From NCBI RefSeq assembly GCF_016616095.2, contig NZ_CP067089.2, positions 558,001 to 622,000 of the forward strand: 64,000 bases of DNA, written 5' to 3'. Under the pieces are notes generated by a model. It worked only from the letters and a program-made list of their open reading frames with translations. It had not been told where the DNA came from and searched no databases. Shown here one piece after another: positions 49,138 to 58,171 of the stretch. The DNA comes from Breznakiella homolactica. GTDB taxonomy: Bacteria; Spirochaetota; Spirochaetia; Treponematales; Breznakiellaceae. The translations under genes were made by a program, and so were the position numbers. How positions within the stretch are numbered: the stretch's first letter is position 1; each line of letters opens with the position of its first letter.

Positions 49138-50796
49138 TCAGAAATTTCCGTAGACCACCGCTTCATAGGGCTTCAGGGAAAGGCCTGCCTGACCCGGCAC
49201 GGCCGGATCGGCGTAATTACCGAAAACGGCTCGGAATCCTTTCAGTTCCATTCCGGCGCCGGGAATATCCAGCACAAGGGAATCCCTGGAAAGATTGCAG
49301 AAGATCCAGGCGGTATTGGCTCCCAGGCAGCGGCGGTACGCGTAGACGTTTTTTTCCGCAATTGCGATTGGTTCGAATGTTCCCGATGAAAGGACCGGAT
49401 AGGTTTTCCGCATCCCGAGCAGCCGTTTATAGTAGACCAGAATGGAATCGACGTCCTGTTCCTCGTCCCGGACATTGGCTTTCGTACCCTGACCCAGGCC
49501 GATCCAGGGTGTCCCCCGGGTAAATCCTCCAAGGTCTGATCCGTCCCAGCGCATGGGCAGCCGGCCGTTGTCCCGGGATTTCTGCCGGAAAATACCGAGA
49601 ATTTCCTCTTCCGTTTTGCCTTCGTTTTTCAGAATATCAAAGTGGTTTATGGTTTCCACATCCCGGTACTGGCCGATGCTTTTGAAGCCGCCGTTCATGG
49701 CCCCGATTTCTTCACCCTGATAAATAAAAGGAACCCCATTGAGAAAGTACATCAGAGTGGCAAGCATCTTGGCGGATTCCTTCCACAGCGGACCTTCGTC
49801 ACCCAGCCGGGAAACAATCCGGGGCTGGTCATGGTTTGACCAGAAGAGGCTCATATTGCCGCCGCCCCGCTGCATGCCGGTCTGCCATTCATTCAGAGTG
49901 TTCCTGAGTTTATCCGTATCCGGCGTTCCGGGCTCCCATTTCCGGTCGTTGGTGTAATCGATCCGCAGGTGGTAAAACTGGAAGGCCGTGTTGAACTCAT
50001 GGTTTTCCGGCCGGGTGTATTGGATACAGTTCCCGATATTGGTGGAACTCAGTTCCGCCACGGTAAGCATTTCCGGGTGGCGGCCGAAGGAATTCTCGTT
50101 GAGTTCCCGGATGTAGGCGTGAACATTCGGCCCGTCGGTATACAGATGCCTGCCGTCACCGCCAGGGGCATCCTCAAAAACAGCGGGCTTTGAAATGACG
50201 TTGATCACATCGAAACGGAAGCCGCCGGCACCTTTGCCGATCCAGAAGTTGACCACATCCTGGAGTTCCTTCCGGACCGCAGGGTTGTCCCAGTTGAGGT
50301 CCGCCTGTTCCCGGGCGTACAGATGGAGGTAAAACAGATCCAGGCCGGGTACGTATTCCCAGGCGCTGCCCCCGAATTTGCTGTTCCAGTTTGTCGGAGG
50401 CTGTCCGTTTTTTCCTTTGCGGAAAATATAGTAGTTCAGGTATTTTTCGTCCCCCGCAAGGGCCTTCTGAAACCACTCATGGGCTGTGGATGTATGGTTG
50501 ATAACCATGTCCATCATGATCTTGAGACCCCGTTTTTCCGCTTCCGCTACAAGCCGTTCGAAGTCTTCCATTGTGCCGAAGACCGGTTCAATGGCGCGGT
50601 AATCCGCGATATCGTAGCCGTTGTCCTTTTGGGGTGATTTGAGAAAGGGTGTGAGCCATACGTAATCAACCCCGAGGCTTGCAATATAATCCAGTTTCTC
50701 AATTACCCCGGGCAGGTCGCCGAAGCCGTCGCCGCCGGAATCCCGGAACGACCGGACATACACCTGATATACCGCCGTGGTGCCCAGATTTTTCAT
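49138..50796 (-). CDS. treC: Trehalose-6-phosphate hydrolase
   Basis: A 552-residue GH13 enzyme (E. coli TreC 551), starting at ATG 50796 with AAGGA eight bases upstream; the frame extends 43 codons further without a ribosome site. GH13 regions visible are MMDMVINHTS near 97, GGFRFDVINVI with the nucleophile Asp near 198, VAELSSTN with a probable acid Glu, and WSNHDQPRIVSRLGDEG near 320, the last typical of TreC. It splits trehalose-6-phosphate (or, given ABC uptake of free sugar, possibly another alpha-1,1- or 1,6-glucoside) in the cytoplasm. It is part of the leftward tre operon. Confidence 0.85.
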   Translation of the reverse strand: MKNLGTTAVYQVYVRSFRDSGGDGFGDLPGVIEKLDYIASLGVDYVWLTPFLKSPQKDNGYDIADYRAIEPVFGTMEDFERLVAEAEKRGLKIMMDMVINHTSTAHEWFQKALAGDEKYLNYYIFRKGKNGQPPTNWNSKFGGSAWEYVPGLDLFYLHLYAREQADLNWDNPAVRKELQDVVNFWIGKGAGGFRFDVINVISKPAVFEDAPGGDGRHLYTDGPNVHAYIRELNENSFGRHPEMLTVAELSSTNIGNCIQYTRPENHEFNTAFQFYHLRIDYTNDRKWEPGTPDTDKLRNTLNEWQTGMQRGGGNMSLFWSNHDQPRIVSRLGDEGPLWKESAKMLATLMYFLNGVPFIYQGEEIGAMNGGFKSIGQYRDVETINHFDILKNEGKTEEEILGIFRQKSRDNGRLPMRWDGSDLGGFTRGTPWIGLGQGTKANVRDEEQDVDSILVYYKRLLGMRKTYPVLSSGTFEPIAIAEKNVYAYRRCLGANTAWIFCNLSRDSLVLDIPGAGMELKGFRAVFGNYADPAVPGQAGLSLKPYEAVVYGNF

Positions 50797-50896
50797 AGAT
50801 ATGATCCTTGCTGTGTGAGTTTTAAAAATCCGTCCGGAGTTTTTTTTGTAATCCCGGAGGTCCGGCCCCGTATTCCGGGACCGGATTTCCGGCGGG

Positions 50897-52135
50897 TTAC
50901 TGCGCCGCCGCCCGGGCGGTGGCAATTACCTGGGCGTATTTGTTGAGGGTCGTCCGGACATCCCTGCGGTCCAGGAGGATTTCCTTGCAGGCGTCGTTGA
51001 CAGCCTGGGAAGCCGTTGCCCAGTAGGGCACGTTGGGCAGGGGTTCCGCCACGGCCAGGGCCTTGACGGTGACATCGAAGTAGGGCTTCTGCCACGCTTC
51101 CACATTGCCGTACACGTCGTTCCTGAAGGACGGCCAGCCGTTCTGCTTCATGAGGATTTCCTGGACTTCCCGGCTCTGCAGGTACTTGATGAATTCAATA
51201 GCCAGATCCTTGTTGGGGGAACCCACGGGAATACCGAGCATTTCTCCGCCCAGGGTCTTAACGTAGGACACCGGGCCCCGGAGCCCTTCATTGGCTTTGA
51301 TCTCGGTCTTCCCGCCGTCCTTGACGATGATGTTAACACCGAAGGGCCAGTTGGGAGCGTAGTACACTTCCTCTTTCGCTATAAAGCCGTTGGTGGAGCT
51401 GAAAGATGCGTTGAGGGTGCTTTCCGAAAGGTAGGGCCACAGTTCCTGGAGGAAGGTGAATGCACGGATACTGCCTTCGTCGTTCAGTATCAGGGGATCG
51501 CCGCCGGCGCCCCGGATGAACTCCGCCGCTTCGATAATGTCACCGGACATCTTCATCTTCAGCAGCACCCGGTTGATCCCTTCTTTTTCCCTGAAGGCTT
51601 TAGCCACCGCCAGCAGGCTGTCCCAATCCGTGGGAGGGGTCAGACCGTACTGGCTGAACTTCGCTTCATTATAATAATTGATTTCAACATTCGGACGGTA
51701 AGGGAGAAAGTACGTTTTCTCCCCGAATTTTCCCGCCGCCGCGAGCCGGCCCACGGATTCCGCGGGGATGATGGAGACGTATTCGGAAAGATCCTCCACC
51801 AGACCGCCGTATACCAGGGCCGCGGTATTGTTCACGTCCTGGGCCAGCAGGTCGATTTCCATTTTTCCCGCTCCATGCATGGCCTGCAGTTTCTTGACCA
51901 CGTCCGCTGCTTCCACCTGGATCGCCTTGACCGTGGCGTTGTGCTGCTTTTCGAAGGGGGCGATTACATGCTGGCGCATGACTGCCCATTCTTCTTCGCT
52001 CAGCGCCATGGTTACGTTCAGGATCCGCTGTTCCCCGGATGTTCCGCTGCTTTTTCCTGAACAGCCCGCGAATGTCAGGGCAATCAGAACCATACAGATC
52101 AGCATCAGCAGGCTGTTATTAAAAAGCCTTTTCAT
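50897..52135 (-). CDS. Sugar-binding lipoprotein of the tre operon
   Basis: A 412-residue CUT1-type binding lipoprotein starting at ATG 52135 (GGAGG eight bases upstream). The lipobox is LTFAGC with Cys near residue 24. The mature part includes EEWAVMRQHVIAPFEKQHNA and YFLPYRPNVEINYYNEAKF near 140. With the two permeases and treC it probably imports trehalose or a related glucoside, as in the ThuEFG systems. It is transcribed leftwards after the permeases. The 100 bases between it and treC hold nothing notable. Confidence 0.88.
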   Translation of the reverse strand: MKRLFNNSLLMLICMVLIALTFAGCSGKSSGTSGEQRILNVTMALSEEEWAVMRQHVIAPFEKQHNATVKAIQVEAADVVKKLQAMHGAGKMEIDLLAQDVNNTAALVYGGLVEDLSEYVSIIPAESVGRLAAAGKFGEKTYFLPYRPNVEINYYNEAKFSQYGLTPPTDWDSLLAVAKAFREKEGINRVLLKMKMSGDIIEAAEFIRGAGGDPLILNDEGSIRAFTFLQELWPYLSESTLNASFSSTNGFIAKEEVYYAPNWPFGVNIIVKDGGKTEIKANEGLRGPVSYVKTLGGEMLGIPVGSPNKDLAIEFIKYLQSREVQEILMKQNGWPSFRNDVYGNVEAWQKPYFDVTVKALAVAEPLPNVPYWATASQAVNDACKEILLDRRDVRTTLNKYAQVIATARAAAQ

Positions 52136-52195
52136 TTTCAATTCCTCCAAAAAATATAGGTTCCGGAAACCCCGCCGGGCCCGGTTGCATACAAA

Positions 52196-53014
52196 TCAGC
52201 CTTTTACCGCGCCGCTCAGGTAATCGGATTTCAGATACCGCTGCAGCACAAAGGTAATGATCATTACCGGAATGGCCAGAATGGTGGCGTAGGCCGCCTG
52301 CTGGAAGAAGCCGCCCCGCTGCACATAGTAGTAGACACTCAGGGGCAGGGTCTTTGTGGTCAGGGACAGGTACAGCGCGTAGGTAAACTCATTCCAGGAA
52401 TTGAGCCACACGTACATTGCGGCGGTGGCAATGCCCTGCATGGCCACGGGAAACACGATCCGCATCAGGGTCTGCATTCGGTTGCATCCGTCAATGGACG
52501 CGGCTTCCTCAAGATCCCGGGGGATGGCTGAAAAGGTGGAAACGAGGATCCACGCCATAAAGGGGATCTGCTGAATGAGATGGGCCAGGACCAGGCCGGT
52601 GTTGGTGTCCAGGAGATTCCATTTTAAAAAGGTGATGGAAATGGGCAGGGCGATGCCCACGGTGGGGAACATTTTCGTAAAGAACAGCACCATAATAAAG
52701 CCGTACTTTACCTTCGGGGACAGACGGGAAATAGCGTACGCGCCGGGGGCCACGACGAGGATCGAAAAGAACATGGTGGAAAAGGCTACCACCAGACTCT
52801 TGTAAAGGGCCGGCCAGAGATTTCCCGAGGTAATGACATTGGTCCAGTGGCGCAGGGTAAATGAATGGGGAAGCAGGGTCGGATGCTGGGTCAGGACTTC
52901 CCAGGGTTCGGCAAAGGAAACCTTTACGATAATGTAGACCGGAGCGATCATCACAAAACAGATTGCCGCGATAAGAAGGGTAAGCCCGGTTCTGGCCAGT
53001 ATTCTTTTAGCCAT
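52196..53014 (-). CDS. Trehalose-type ABC permease (MalG type)
   Basis: A 272-residue permease with six helices, the EAA loop EEAASIDGCNRMQTLMRIVF near 165-185, and the C-terminus LKSDYLSGAVKG. It overlaps the end of the preceding permease gene by eight bases. It makes the inner-membrane channel together with the 53007 gene product. ATP supply must come from an ATPase encoded elsewhere. Confidence 0.92.
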   Translation of the reverse strand: MAKRILARTGLTLLIAAICFVMIAPVYIIVKVSFAEPWEVLTQHPTLLPHSFTLRHWTNVITSGNLWPALYKSLVVAFSTMFFSILVVAPGAYAISRLSPKVKYGFIMVLFFTKMFPTVGIALPISITFLKWNLLDTNTGLVLAHLIQQIPFMAWILVSTFSAIPRDLEEAASIDGCNRMQTLMRIVFPVAMQGIATAAMYVWLNSWNEFTYALYLSLTTKTLPLSVYYYVQRGGFFQQAAYATILAIPVMIITFVLQRYLKSDYLSGAVKG

Positions 53015-53864
53015 TGCTGAATCCTTCGCCCCTGTCGATGAACTTTAGATAGAGCAGGGCAAATACCAGGATGATCACCAGAAGCACCGTGGACGCCGCC
53101 CCGGAGGCGTTGGTATTGTTCAGGGCGTATTCCTCATAGGCGTAGGTGGCGATAAAGGGAATCCGCCGCCCCACGAGAATCTGGGGGAGTTCAAAAATCC
53201 GGAAGGCGTCCACCGCCCGGAACAGCACCGACATGGTGATCGTCGATTTCAGCAGGGGCAGGGTGATGAACCGGAAGGCCTTGGCCTCGGTGGTACCGTC
53301 AATTTTCCCCGCCTCGTACAGTTCGTCGGGGATGGATTCAAGCCCCGCCAGGAGCAGCAGTACCATGGTGGGAAGCACCTTCCAGGTATCCGCCACGATA
53401 ATGACCAGAAGACTCCGCAGTCCGCCGCTGGTCCAGTTTATGGGAACAGTAATCAGCCCAAGCCGGAACAGTATTTCGTTCAGATAACCGGAGGTCCCGA
53501 AAATATAGAGTGCGATGATACCCGATACCAGTGTAGGGATACCCATGGGGGTCAGCACAATGGCCCGGACAATACCTTTTCCCCGGAACTTCTTTTTCAG
53601 CACCAGGGCGATGATTAATCCGAGGCAGAGCTGGAATGCCAGGCTGACCAGGGCAACGAAGATGGTATTGAATATGGAATTGGTAAAATCCGGCCGGTTG
53701 AACAGGTATTGATAGGTCTGCAGCCCCCACTTGCCGGTAGTTCCATCCTGGAAGCCAAGAAGTATCGACTGGAAAATCGGCACAATGGTCATGCCCAGGA
53801 TATACACGGACATGGGAAGCAGAAGCAGGATTTCCATAACCGGGATCTTTTTTTTAAGCGGCAT
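53007..53864 (-). CDS. Trehalose-type ABC permease (MalF type)
   Basis: A 285-residue permease with six helices, first gene of the leftward tre transport operon. The EAA loop is EAGKIDGTTEAKAFRFITLP near residue 195, with AYEEYALNNTNASGAASTVL near the end. Its short leader contains the second TreR half-site. The frame overlaps the next permease by eight bases, so the two are made together. Confidence 0.92.
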   Translation of the reverse strand: MPLKKKIPVMEILLLLPMSVYILGMTIVPIFQSILLGFQDGTTGKWGLQTYQYLFNRPDFTNSIFNTIFVALVSLAFQLCLGLIIALVLKKKFRGKGIVRAIVLTPMGIPTLVSGIIALYIFGTSGYLNEILFRLGLITVPINWTSGGLRSLLVIIVADTWKVLPTMVLLLLAGLESIPDELYEAGKIDGTTEAKAFRFITLPLLKSTITMSVLFRAVDAFRIFELPQILVGRRIPFIATYAYEEYALNNTNASGAASTVLLVIILVFALLYLKFIDRGEGFSNG

Positions 53865-53879
53865 ACAGTTCCCCTCGTA

Positions 53880-53932
53880 CTATACGTACAAATTACTCTG
53901 AAATGATAACCTGTACGTATAGGTTCAGTCAA
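53880..53932 (-). promoter_or_regulatory. tre operon promoter with paired TreR-type sites
   Basis: On the minus strand TTGACT (53932-53927), 17 bp, TTATCA (53909-53904). The site CTATACGTACA (minus strand, 53922-53912) fills the spacer, and its inverted twin TGTACGTATAG (53890-53880) lies downstream of the start point. The centres are 32 bp apart, three helical turns, so two repressor dimers could act on the same face. Confidence 0.8.
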
Positions 53933-53972
53933 GAAAAAACGAGGTTCTTTTTGTTAAGATTACTGATTTTCG

Positions 53973-54785
53973 CTATTTTCCCGGCTGAAGCGCGGGGAGA
54001 TACGGATCAGGGTACATGGTTCCCCAGTTGCCCCGGCGGTCGGCGGCATCGGCTTTTCCGTAAAAAACCGCTTCGTTTCCCCGGTCCTCCGGAACCCACC
54101 GGCGGGAGAGAGTACTCTTCAGCAGGGCTAGGAAATCACCGCGGTGTATCTCCATCCCGCCGAGGCTCCGCAGATGCTGGGTGGGAACCTGGCAGTCGAT
54201 AAAGGCGACCCCATCTGAAAAAAGAAGTCTGGCCAGGGGGAGAAACGCGGCTTTCGATGCGTTGGGCATTTTTGCAAACATGGATTCGCCGAAGAAAACA
54301 TCTCCCAGCCGTATACCGTAGCAGCCGCCGGCAAGTTCCCCGTCATGGTAGGTTTCCGCCGAATGGGCCCATCCCAGGCGGTGCAGCCTGCAGTAGGCGC
54401 TGATCATGTCATCGGTTATCCAGGTACCGTCCTGGCCGGGCCGGGCCGCGGCGGCGCAGTTTCGGATAACCCCTTCAAAATCCCGGTCCAGGACAAATTC
54501 AAATTCACTTTTTTTTAAAAGACGGTTCATGGATTTTGAGATATGCAGATTCTCAGGGAAAATTACGAACCGCGGGTCCGGGGAGTGCCACAGTACCGGA
54601 TCTTCCGGGTTATACCAGGGAAAAATTCCCTGTTCATAGGCCGAAAGCAGCATCCCCGGGGAGAGGTTTCCCCCCAGGGCAACGATACCGTCCCCGTCCT
54701 TTCCGGGAACGGGGAAGGTATAGCGCTGATATTCGTCCAGTACCGGAAAATCCGGATCAGGGCCAGGTCTTATCCGGCCCCGCAT
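53973..54785 (-). CDS. aat: Leucyl/phenylalanyl-tRNA--protein transferase
   Basis: A 270-residue cytoplasmic enzyme with the family core GGNLSPGMLLSAYEQGIFPWY (split as GGNLSPGMLL and AYEQGIFPWY) near 39-59, then WHSPDPRFVIFPENLHISKS, WITDDMISAYCRLH and GGCYGIRLGDVFFGESMF. It adds Leu or Phe to proteins that begin with Lys or Arg, marking them for ClpS/ClpAP. It lies directly after clpA and in the same direction, and clpS is upstream, so the complete N-degron route is encoded together. Its length (E. coli 234) includes a short N-terminal extension. Confidence 0.93.
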   Translation of the reverse strand: MRGRIRPGPDPDFPVLDEYQRYTFPVPGKDGDGIVALGGNLSPGMLLSAYEQGIFPWYNPEDPVLWHSPDPRFVIFPENLHISKSMNRLLKKSEFEFVLDRDFEGVIRNCAAAARPGQDGTWITDDMISAYCRLHRLGWAHSAETYHDGELAGGCYGIRLGDVFFGESMFAKMPNASKAAFLPLARLLFSDGVAFIDCQVPTQHLRSLGGMEIHRGDFLALLKSTLSRRWVPEDRGNEAVFYGKADAADRRGNWGTMYPDPYLPALQPGK

Positions 54786-54786
54786 A

Positions 54787-57231
54787 TCAGGACAGCACCT
54801 CTATGCGGTATTCACCGTCCACCCAGTCCGCCCGGGCTTTGCCGCCTTCGCTGAGCCTCCCGAAGAGCACTTCGTCTACGAAAAAGGCCTTGATTTTATC
54901 TTCAATAAGCCTTCCCACGTTGCGGGCGCCGAATTCCCGGCTGTAGCCTTCCTGGGCCAGCTGGTTGGTAGCGGCATCGGTTACTTCCAGGGTGACCTTT
55001 TTTTCGGCCAGCTGGTTTTTGAACGCCTCCAGTTCTTTGGATACAATGGAAACCATGATATCCTGGGAAAGATGGCCGAACCGTACCACACCGTCCAGGC
55101 GGTTCCTGAATTCCGGGGTGAATATTTTTTCCACGGCGCTGTCCACTTCGGACTCGCCGGTGGTCCGTTCCCCGAATCCTATAAGCTGTTTGCCGATATC
55201 CCGGGCGCCGGCGTTGCTGGTCATGATGAACACTACGTTTCTGAAATCCGCTTTCCGGCCGTTGTTGTCCGTCAGGGTGGCGTAGTCCATGATCTGCAGC
55301 AGTATGTTGTATATATCGGGATGGGCCTTTTCGATCTCATCCAGGAGCACCACGGCGTGGGGCTGCTTGCGGACCGCTTCGGTAAGGAGGCCGCCCTCTT
55401 CGTAACCCACGTATCCCGGCGGGGACCCGATGAGCCTGCTGACGGTGTGCCGTTCCTGGTATTCGCTCATATCGAAGCGGTGCATGGAAACACCCAGTAT
55501 GTCCGCCAGACTCCGGGCAAGCTCGGTCTTTCCGACCCCGGTGGGGCCCACAAAGAGGAAATTCGCCACGGGTTTGTTCTCCGCACGGAATCCCGCCCGG
55601 GAACGTTTGACCGCGTTAACCACGGCGTCCACCGCCGCGTCCTGGCCGAATATCCGGGCCCTGAGTTTCGGTTCGAGGCTGCGGAGCTTGTCTTTTTCAC
55701 TTTCTCCCACTGACCGCTCGGGTATCCGGGCGATCCGTGAGACCACGGTCTCGATCTGAGGCAAACCGATTTCGATTACCTGCACATCACCGGTTCCGGC
55801 GGAAACGGTTCCGGCGGAAACGGTTTCGGCCGCGGCCTTTTCGGTTTGATCTTCCCGGTCCAGTACTTCCGCGGCGGCGCCGCCGTTTTCTTCAGCCTCA
55901 CGGTCATTCCCGTTTGCGGCGCTCTCCTTGAAGGCCTGTATCCGGGCAAAGGCTCCGGCTTCGTCGATAACGTCAATGGCCTTGTCCGGCAGCCGGCGTT
56001 CGGTTATGAACTGCGCGGACAGCCGTACCGCGCCTTCCAGGGCATCATCGGTATAGCGGACCTTATGGTAATCCTCGTATTTGTGTTTCAGGCCCTTCAG
56101 AATGGCAATGGCATCGGATTCAACCGGTTCCGGAATGTCGATTTTCTGGAACCGCCGGGAGAGCGCCCGGTCCTTGTCAAAGAATTTTCCGTATTCCTCG
56201 TGGGTGGTGGAACCGATGCACCGGATCTTGCCGGAAGTAAGGGCCGGCTTTAGCAGATTGGACGCGTCCAGGGAACCGCCGGAAACCGAACCGGCGCCCA
56301 CCAGGGTATGGATTTCATCAATAAACAGGATGGCCCGTTCTTTTTTGAGAATTTCCTCGATAACCCGCTTGATCCGTTCCTCAAAGTCGCCGCGGTATTT
56401 CGTACCCGCCACCAAGGCTCCCATATCGAGGGAATAAATCAGAAAATCCTTAAGCACCGGGGGGACTTCTCCGGCCACAATGCGCTGGGCCAGTCCTTCG
56501 GTGATGGCGGTTTTCCCGACTCCGGAATCACCCACGTGGACGGGGTTGTTTTTGAGACGGCGGCACAGTACCTGTATGGTCCGTTCAAGCTCGAGTTCCC
56601 TGCCGATAACCGGCTCAAGCTGGCCGTCCCGGGCAAGGGCGGTAAGCTCCGTGGCGTACCGCTCCAGGGCGCTCCGCTTGCTGGTCTTTCCTTTCTGTCC
56701 CTGGTCCGGAGGAGCGTCTCCGGCTGGATCCTCCGGCTGCTGTCCGCTGTCGTCTTCCCCGAAGGATTCCTGGTCTTCTTTTGTATAGTCGTAATCGGGG
56801 TCATCGGGATTTTCGGTCCCGTGGGAAATTACTTCCAGGAGTTCCAGGCGTTTAATACCCACCTTTCTGAGGTAATAGGCACAGTAATTGCGTTCTTCAT
56901 CGTAGAGCGATACCAGAATATCCGCCACATCCAGGGATTCCTTATGCGAGGACTGGCTCTGGAGCACCGCCCGTTCAAGCACACTCTGGAAACCCACGGT
57001 CTGAGTTGGTTCGGTGTTTTCCAGGACCGGTACTTTCTGCTCAAAGTAATTTTCCATACCGAGCTTAAGCTGGTCCAGGTTGGCGCCGCAGGCGGTGATA
57101 ATTTCCTGTACCTCATCAAAAGCAAGGGCCGCGTACAGAATGTGTTCGGGGGTCAGGTATTCGTGGTTCCGGACCTTTGCCTCATTGTACGCCGCGTTTA
57201 TTATAGCCTGCACATGGCGGCTTATTTTCAT
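54787..57231 (-). CDS. clpA: ATP-dependent Clp protease ATPase ClpA
   Basis: An 814-residue AAA+ unfoldase (E. coli 758), starting at [11 protein letters not shown] with GAGGAG nine bases upstream. It has an N-terminal ClpS/substrate domain (1-140), an acidic linker, a first ATPase module with [13 protein letters not shown], a second with [18 protein letters not shown] and [10 protein letters not shown], and a C-terminal sensor domain. The first Walker A has GDSGVGKT where GEPGVGKT is usual. An extra insert near 435-490 contains TVSAG repeats coded by a 15-bp tandem repeat. It works with ClpP, not in this window. Confidence 0.95.
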   Translation of the reverse strand: MKISRHVQAIINAAYNEAKVRNHEYLTPEHILYAALAFDEVQEIITACGANLDQLKLGMENYFEQKVPVLENTEPTQTVGFQSVLERAVLQSQSSHKESLDVADILVSLYDEERNYCAYYLRKVGIKRLELLEVISHGTENPDDPDYDYTKEDQESFGEDDSGQQPEDPAGDAPPDQGQKGKTSKRSALERYATELTALARDGQLEPVIGRELELERTIQVLCRRLKNNPVHVGDSGVGKTAITEGLAQRIVAGEVPPVLKDFLIYSLDMGALVAGTKYRGDFEERIKRVIEEILKKERAILFIDEIHTLVGAGSVSGGSLDASNLLKPALTSGKIRCIGSTTHEEYGKFFDKDRALSRRFQKIDIPEPVESDAIAILKGLKHKYEDYHKVRYTDDALEGAVRLSAQFITERRLPDKAIDVIDEAGAFARIQAFKESAANGNDREAEENGGAAAEVLDREDQTEKAAAETVSAGTVSAGTGDVQVIEIGLPQIETVVSRIARIPERSVGESEKDKLRSLEPKLRARIFGQDAAVDAVVNAVKRSRAGFRAENKPVANFLFVGPTGVGKTELARSLADILGVSMHRFDMSEYQERHTVSRLIGSPPGYVGYEEGGLLTEAVRKQPHAVVLLDEIEKAHPDIYNILLQIMDYATLTDNNGRKADFRNVVFIMTSNAGARDIGKQLIGFGERTTGESEVDSAVEKIFTPEFRNRLDGVVRFGHLSQDIMVSIVSKELEAFKNQLAEKKVTLEVTDAATNQLAQEGYSREFGARNVGRLIEDKIKAFFVDEVLFGRLSEGGKARADWVDGEYRIEVLS

Positions 57232-57334
57232 ACTCATAAACTCCTCTGGGGATACTATACCCCTCACGTAGTAAATTTACAAAAAAATGACAAATAAAAC
57301 AAATTCTTCTCTCCTGCGGCCGGAGAAAGCGGGT

Positions 57335-57646
57335 TTAGACCTTTTCTACCAGGCAGCGGAGGGGGAATTCGTTCTGCCGGGCAAGGCTGTGGACCTGATC
57401 AGCCTTGGTAAGGGCAATATCATAGGTGTAAATTCCCACCATTCCCCGGCCTTTCAGGTGGACATCCAGCATAATTCTGGTGGCGTCTTCCAGGGATTTA
57501 TGGAATATATGCATAAGAACTTCAACCACAAAATCCATGGTTGTGTAATCATCGTTAAGCAGAATTACCCGGAATTCTTCTGGTTCCTTAAGCTGTTCTT
57601 CAATTTTTGAAGCTAGTTGTGTTCCGTTCCCCATGTTTTCCGGCAT
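57335..57646 (-). CDS. clpS: N-degron adaptor ClpS
   Basis: A 103-residue adaptor that binds proteins with N-terminal Leu, Phe, Tyr or Trp and hands them to ClpA. The binding pocket region is visible: FRVILLNDDYTTMDFVVEVL (25-44), a Met gate and HxF-type helix LMHIFHKSLEDA, then VHLKGRGMVGIYTYDIA. It lies upstream of clpA in the same direction with 100 bases between. GAGG stands before the ATG and a promoter lies at 57680-57707. Confidence 0.95.
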   Translation of the reverse strand: MPENMGNGTQLASKIEEQLKEPEEFRVILLNDDYTTMDFVVEVLMHIFHKSLEDATRIMLDVHLKGRGMVGIYTYDIALTKADQVHSLARQNEFPLRCLVEKV

Positions 57647-57679
57647 ATATAAAACCTCTGAAGCGGCGATAATGTTACA

Positions 57680-57707
57680 AGTATAGGTTCCTTTCTATAA
57701 TACTCAA
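57680..57707 (-). promoter_or_regulatory. Probable clpS-clpA-aat promoter
   Basis: TTGAGT (57707-57702), 16 bp, TATACT (57685-57680) on the minus strand, about 33 bases before the clpS ATG. Copy 2 of the structured repeat starts 25 bases upstream of the -35, as copy 1 does near gltX. Confidence 0.55.
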
Positions 57708-57731
57708 AAAACCGCAACAAAACAATGGTAT

Positions 57732-57890
57732 GGGGGAGCACCGGGTCTGACAAGCCGGAAAGCACCCGGCGTTGCCGTTCCGGCCCGGGTGCTTTCCGGC
57801 TCAACCGGCCCGGTGCTGCCCCGTCAGGGAGGGCTGCTCCCCCTCACTGCAGCCCCGCTTCGCGTGGCTTCCGTTACCCCCACTTCTGGT
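57732..57890. repeat. Structured dispersed repeat, copy 2
   Basis: A compact copy of the element at 45180-45496. Its core folds as AGCACCGGG (57737-57745) with CCCGGTGCT (57809-57817) and, inside, a perfect 16-bp stem GCCGGAAAGCACCCGG (57754-57769) with 57785-57800; an outer GGGGGAGCA (57732-57740) can alternatively pair with TGCTCCCCC (57835-57843). Some differences from copy 1 preserve pairing (A-T there, G-C here), hinting at selection for structure. No coding frame is evident. Confidence 0.75.
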
Positions 57891-58007
57891 CACTAGGTGA
57901 GGGTAACAATCCCCGGATAGCGCTTTACCCCTAACAGAAAAATCTGCCCATACCGATTCTTCCCTCCTCAACAGAAAAATCCCCAACACCGAGTACCCCC
58001 GGGGAGG

Positions 58008-58130
58008 GCGCAAAGAAGCATGGAGCCGTACCGGTAACGAGGGGTGTCGTATGAAAAGAAATACCGCTCTGCGGGATTTTTTTCATACGACGGGCCCCCC
58101 GGACCCGTTATCCCCCATGCTTCTTTGCGC
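58008..58130. repeat. 123-nt long hairpin before exoA
   Basis: GCGCAAAGAAGCATGG (58008-58023) pairs perfectly with 58115-58130, and GTCGTATGAAAA (58046-58057) pairs with TTTTCATACGAC (58080-58091); the segments between are partly complementary, and a CCGC-TCT-GCGG hairpin caps the structure. Such near-perfect arms suggest a small palindromic mobile element or a structured RNA. No transposase or target duplication is obvious. From 57891 to 58007 nothing else is recognised. Confidence 0.7.
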
Positions 58131-58135
58131 GGTTC

Positions 58136-58164
58136 TTGCCATACCGGGGTTGGGTCTTTATACT
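58136..58164 (+). promoter_or_regulatory. exoA promoter placed for a leaderless mRNA
   Basis: TTGCCA (58136-58141), 17 bp, TATACT (58159-58164). The start codon ATG is at 58172, only seven bases after the -10, so transcription would begin at or one base before the ATG. There is no ribosome site. Confidence 0.7.
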
Positions 58165-58171
58165 GCACCTA

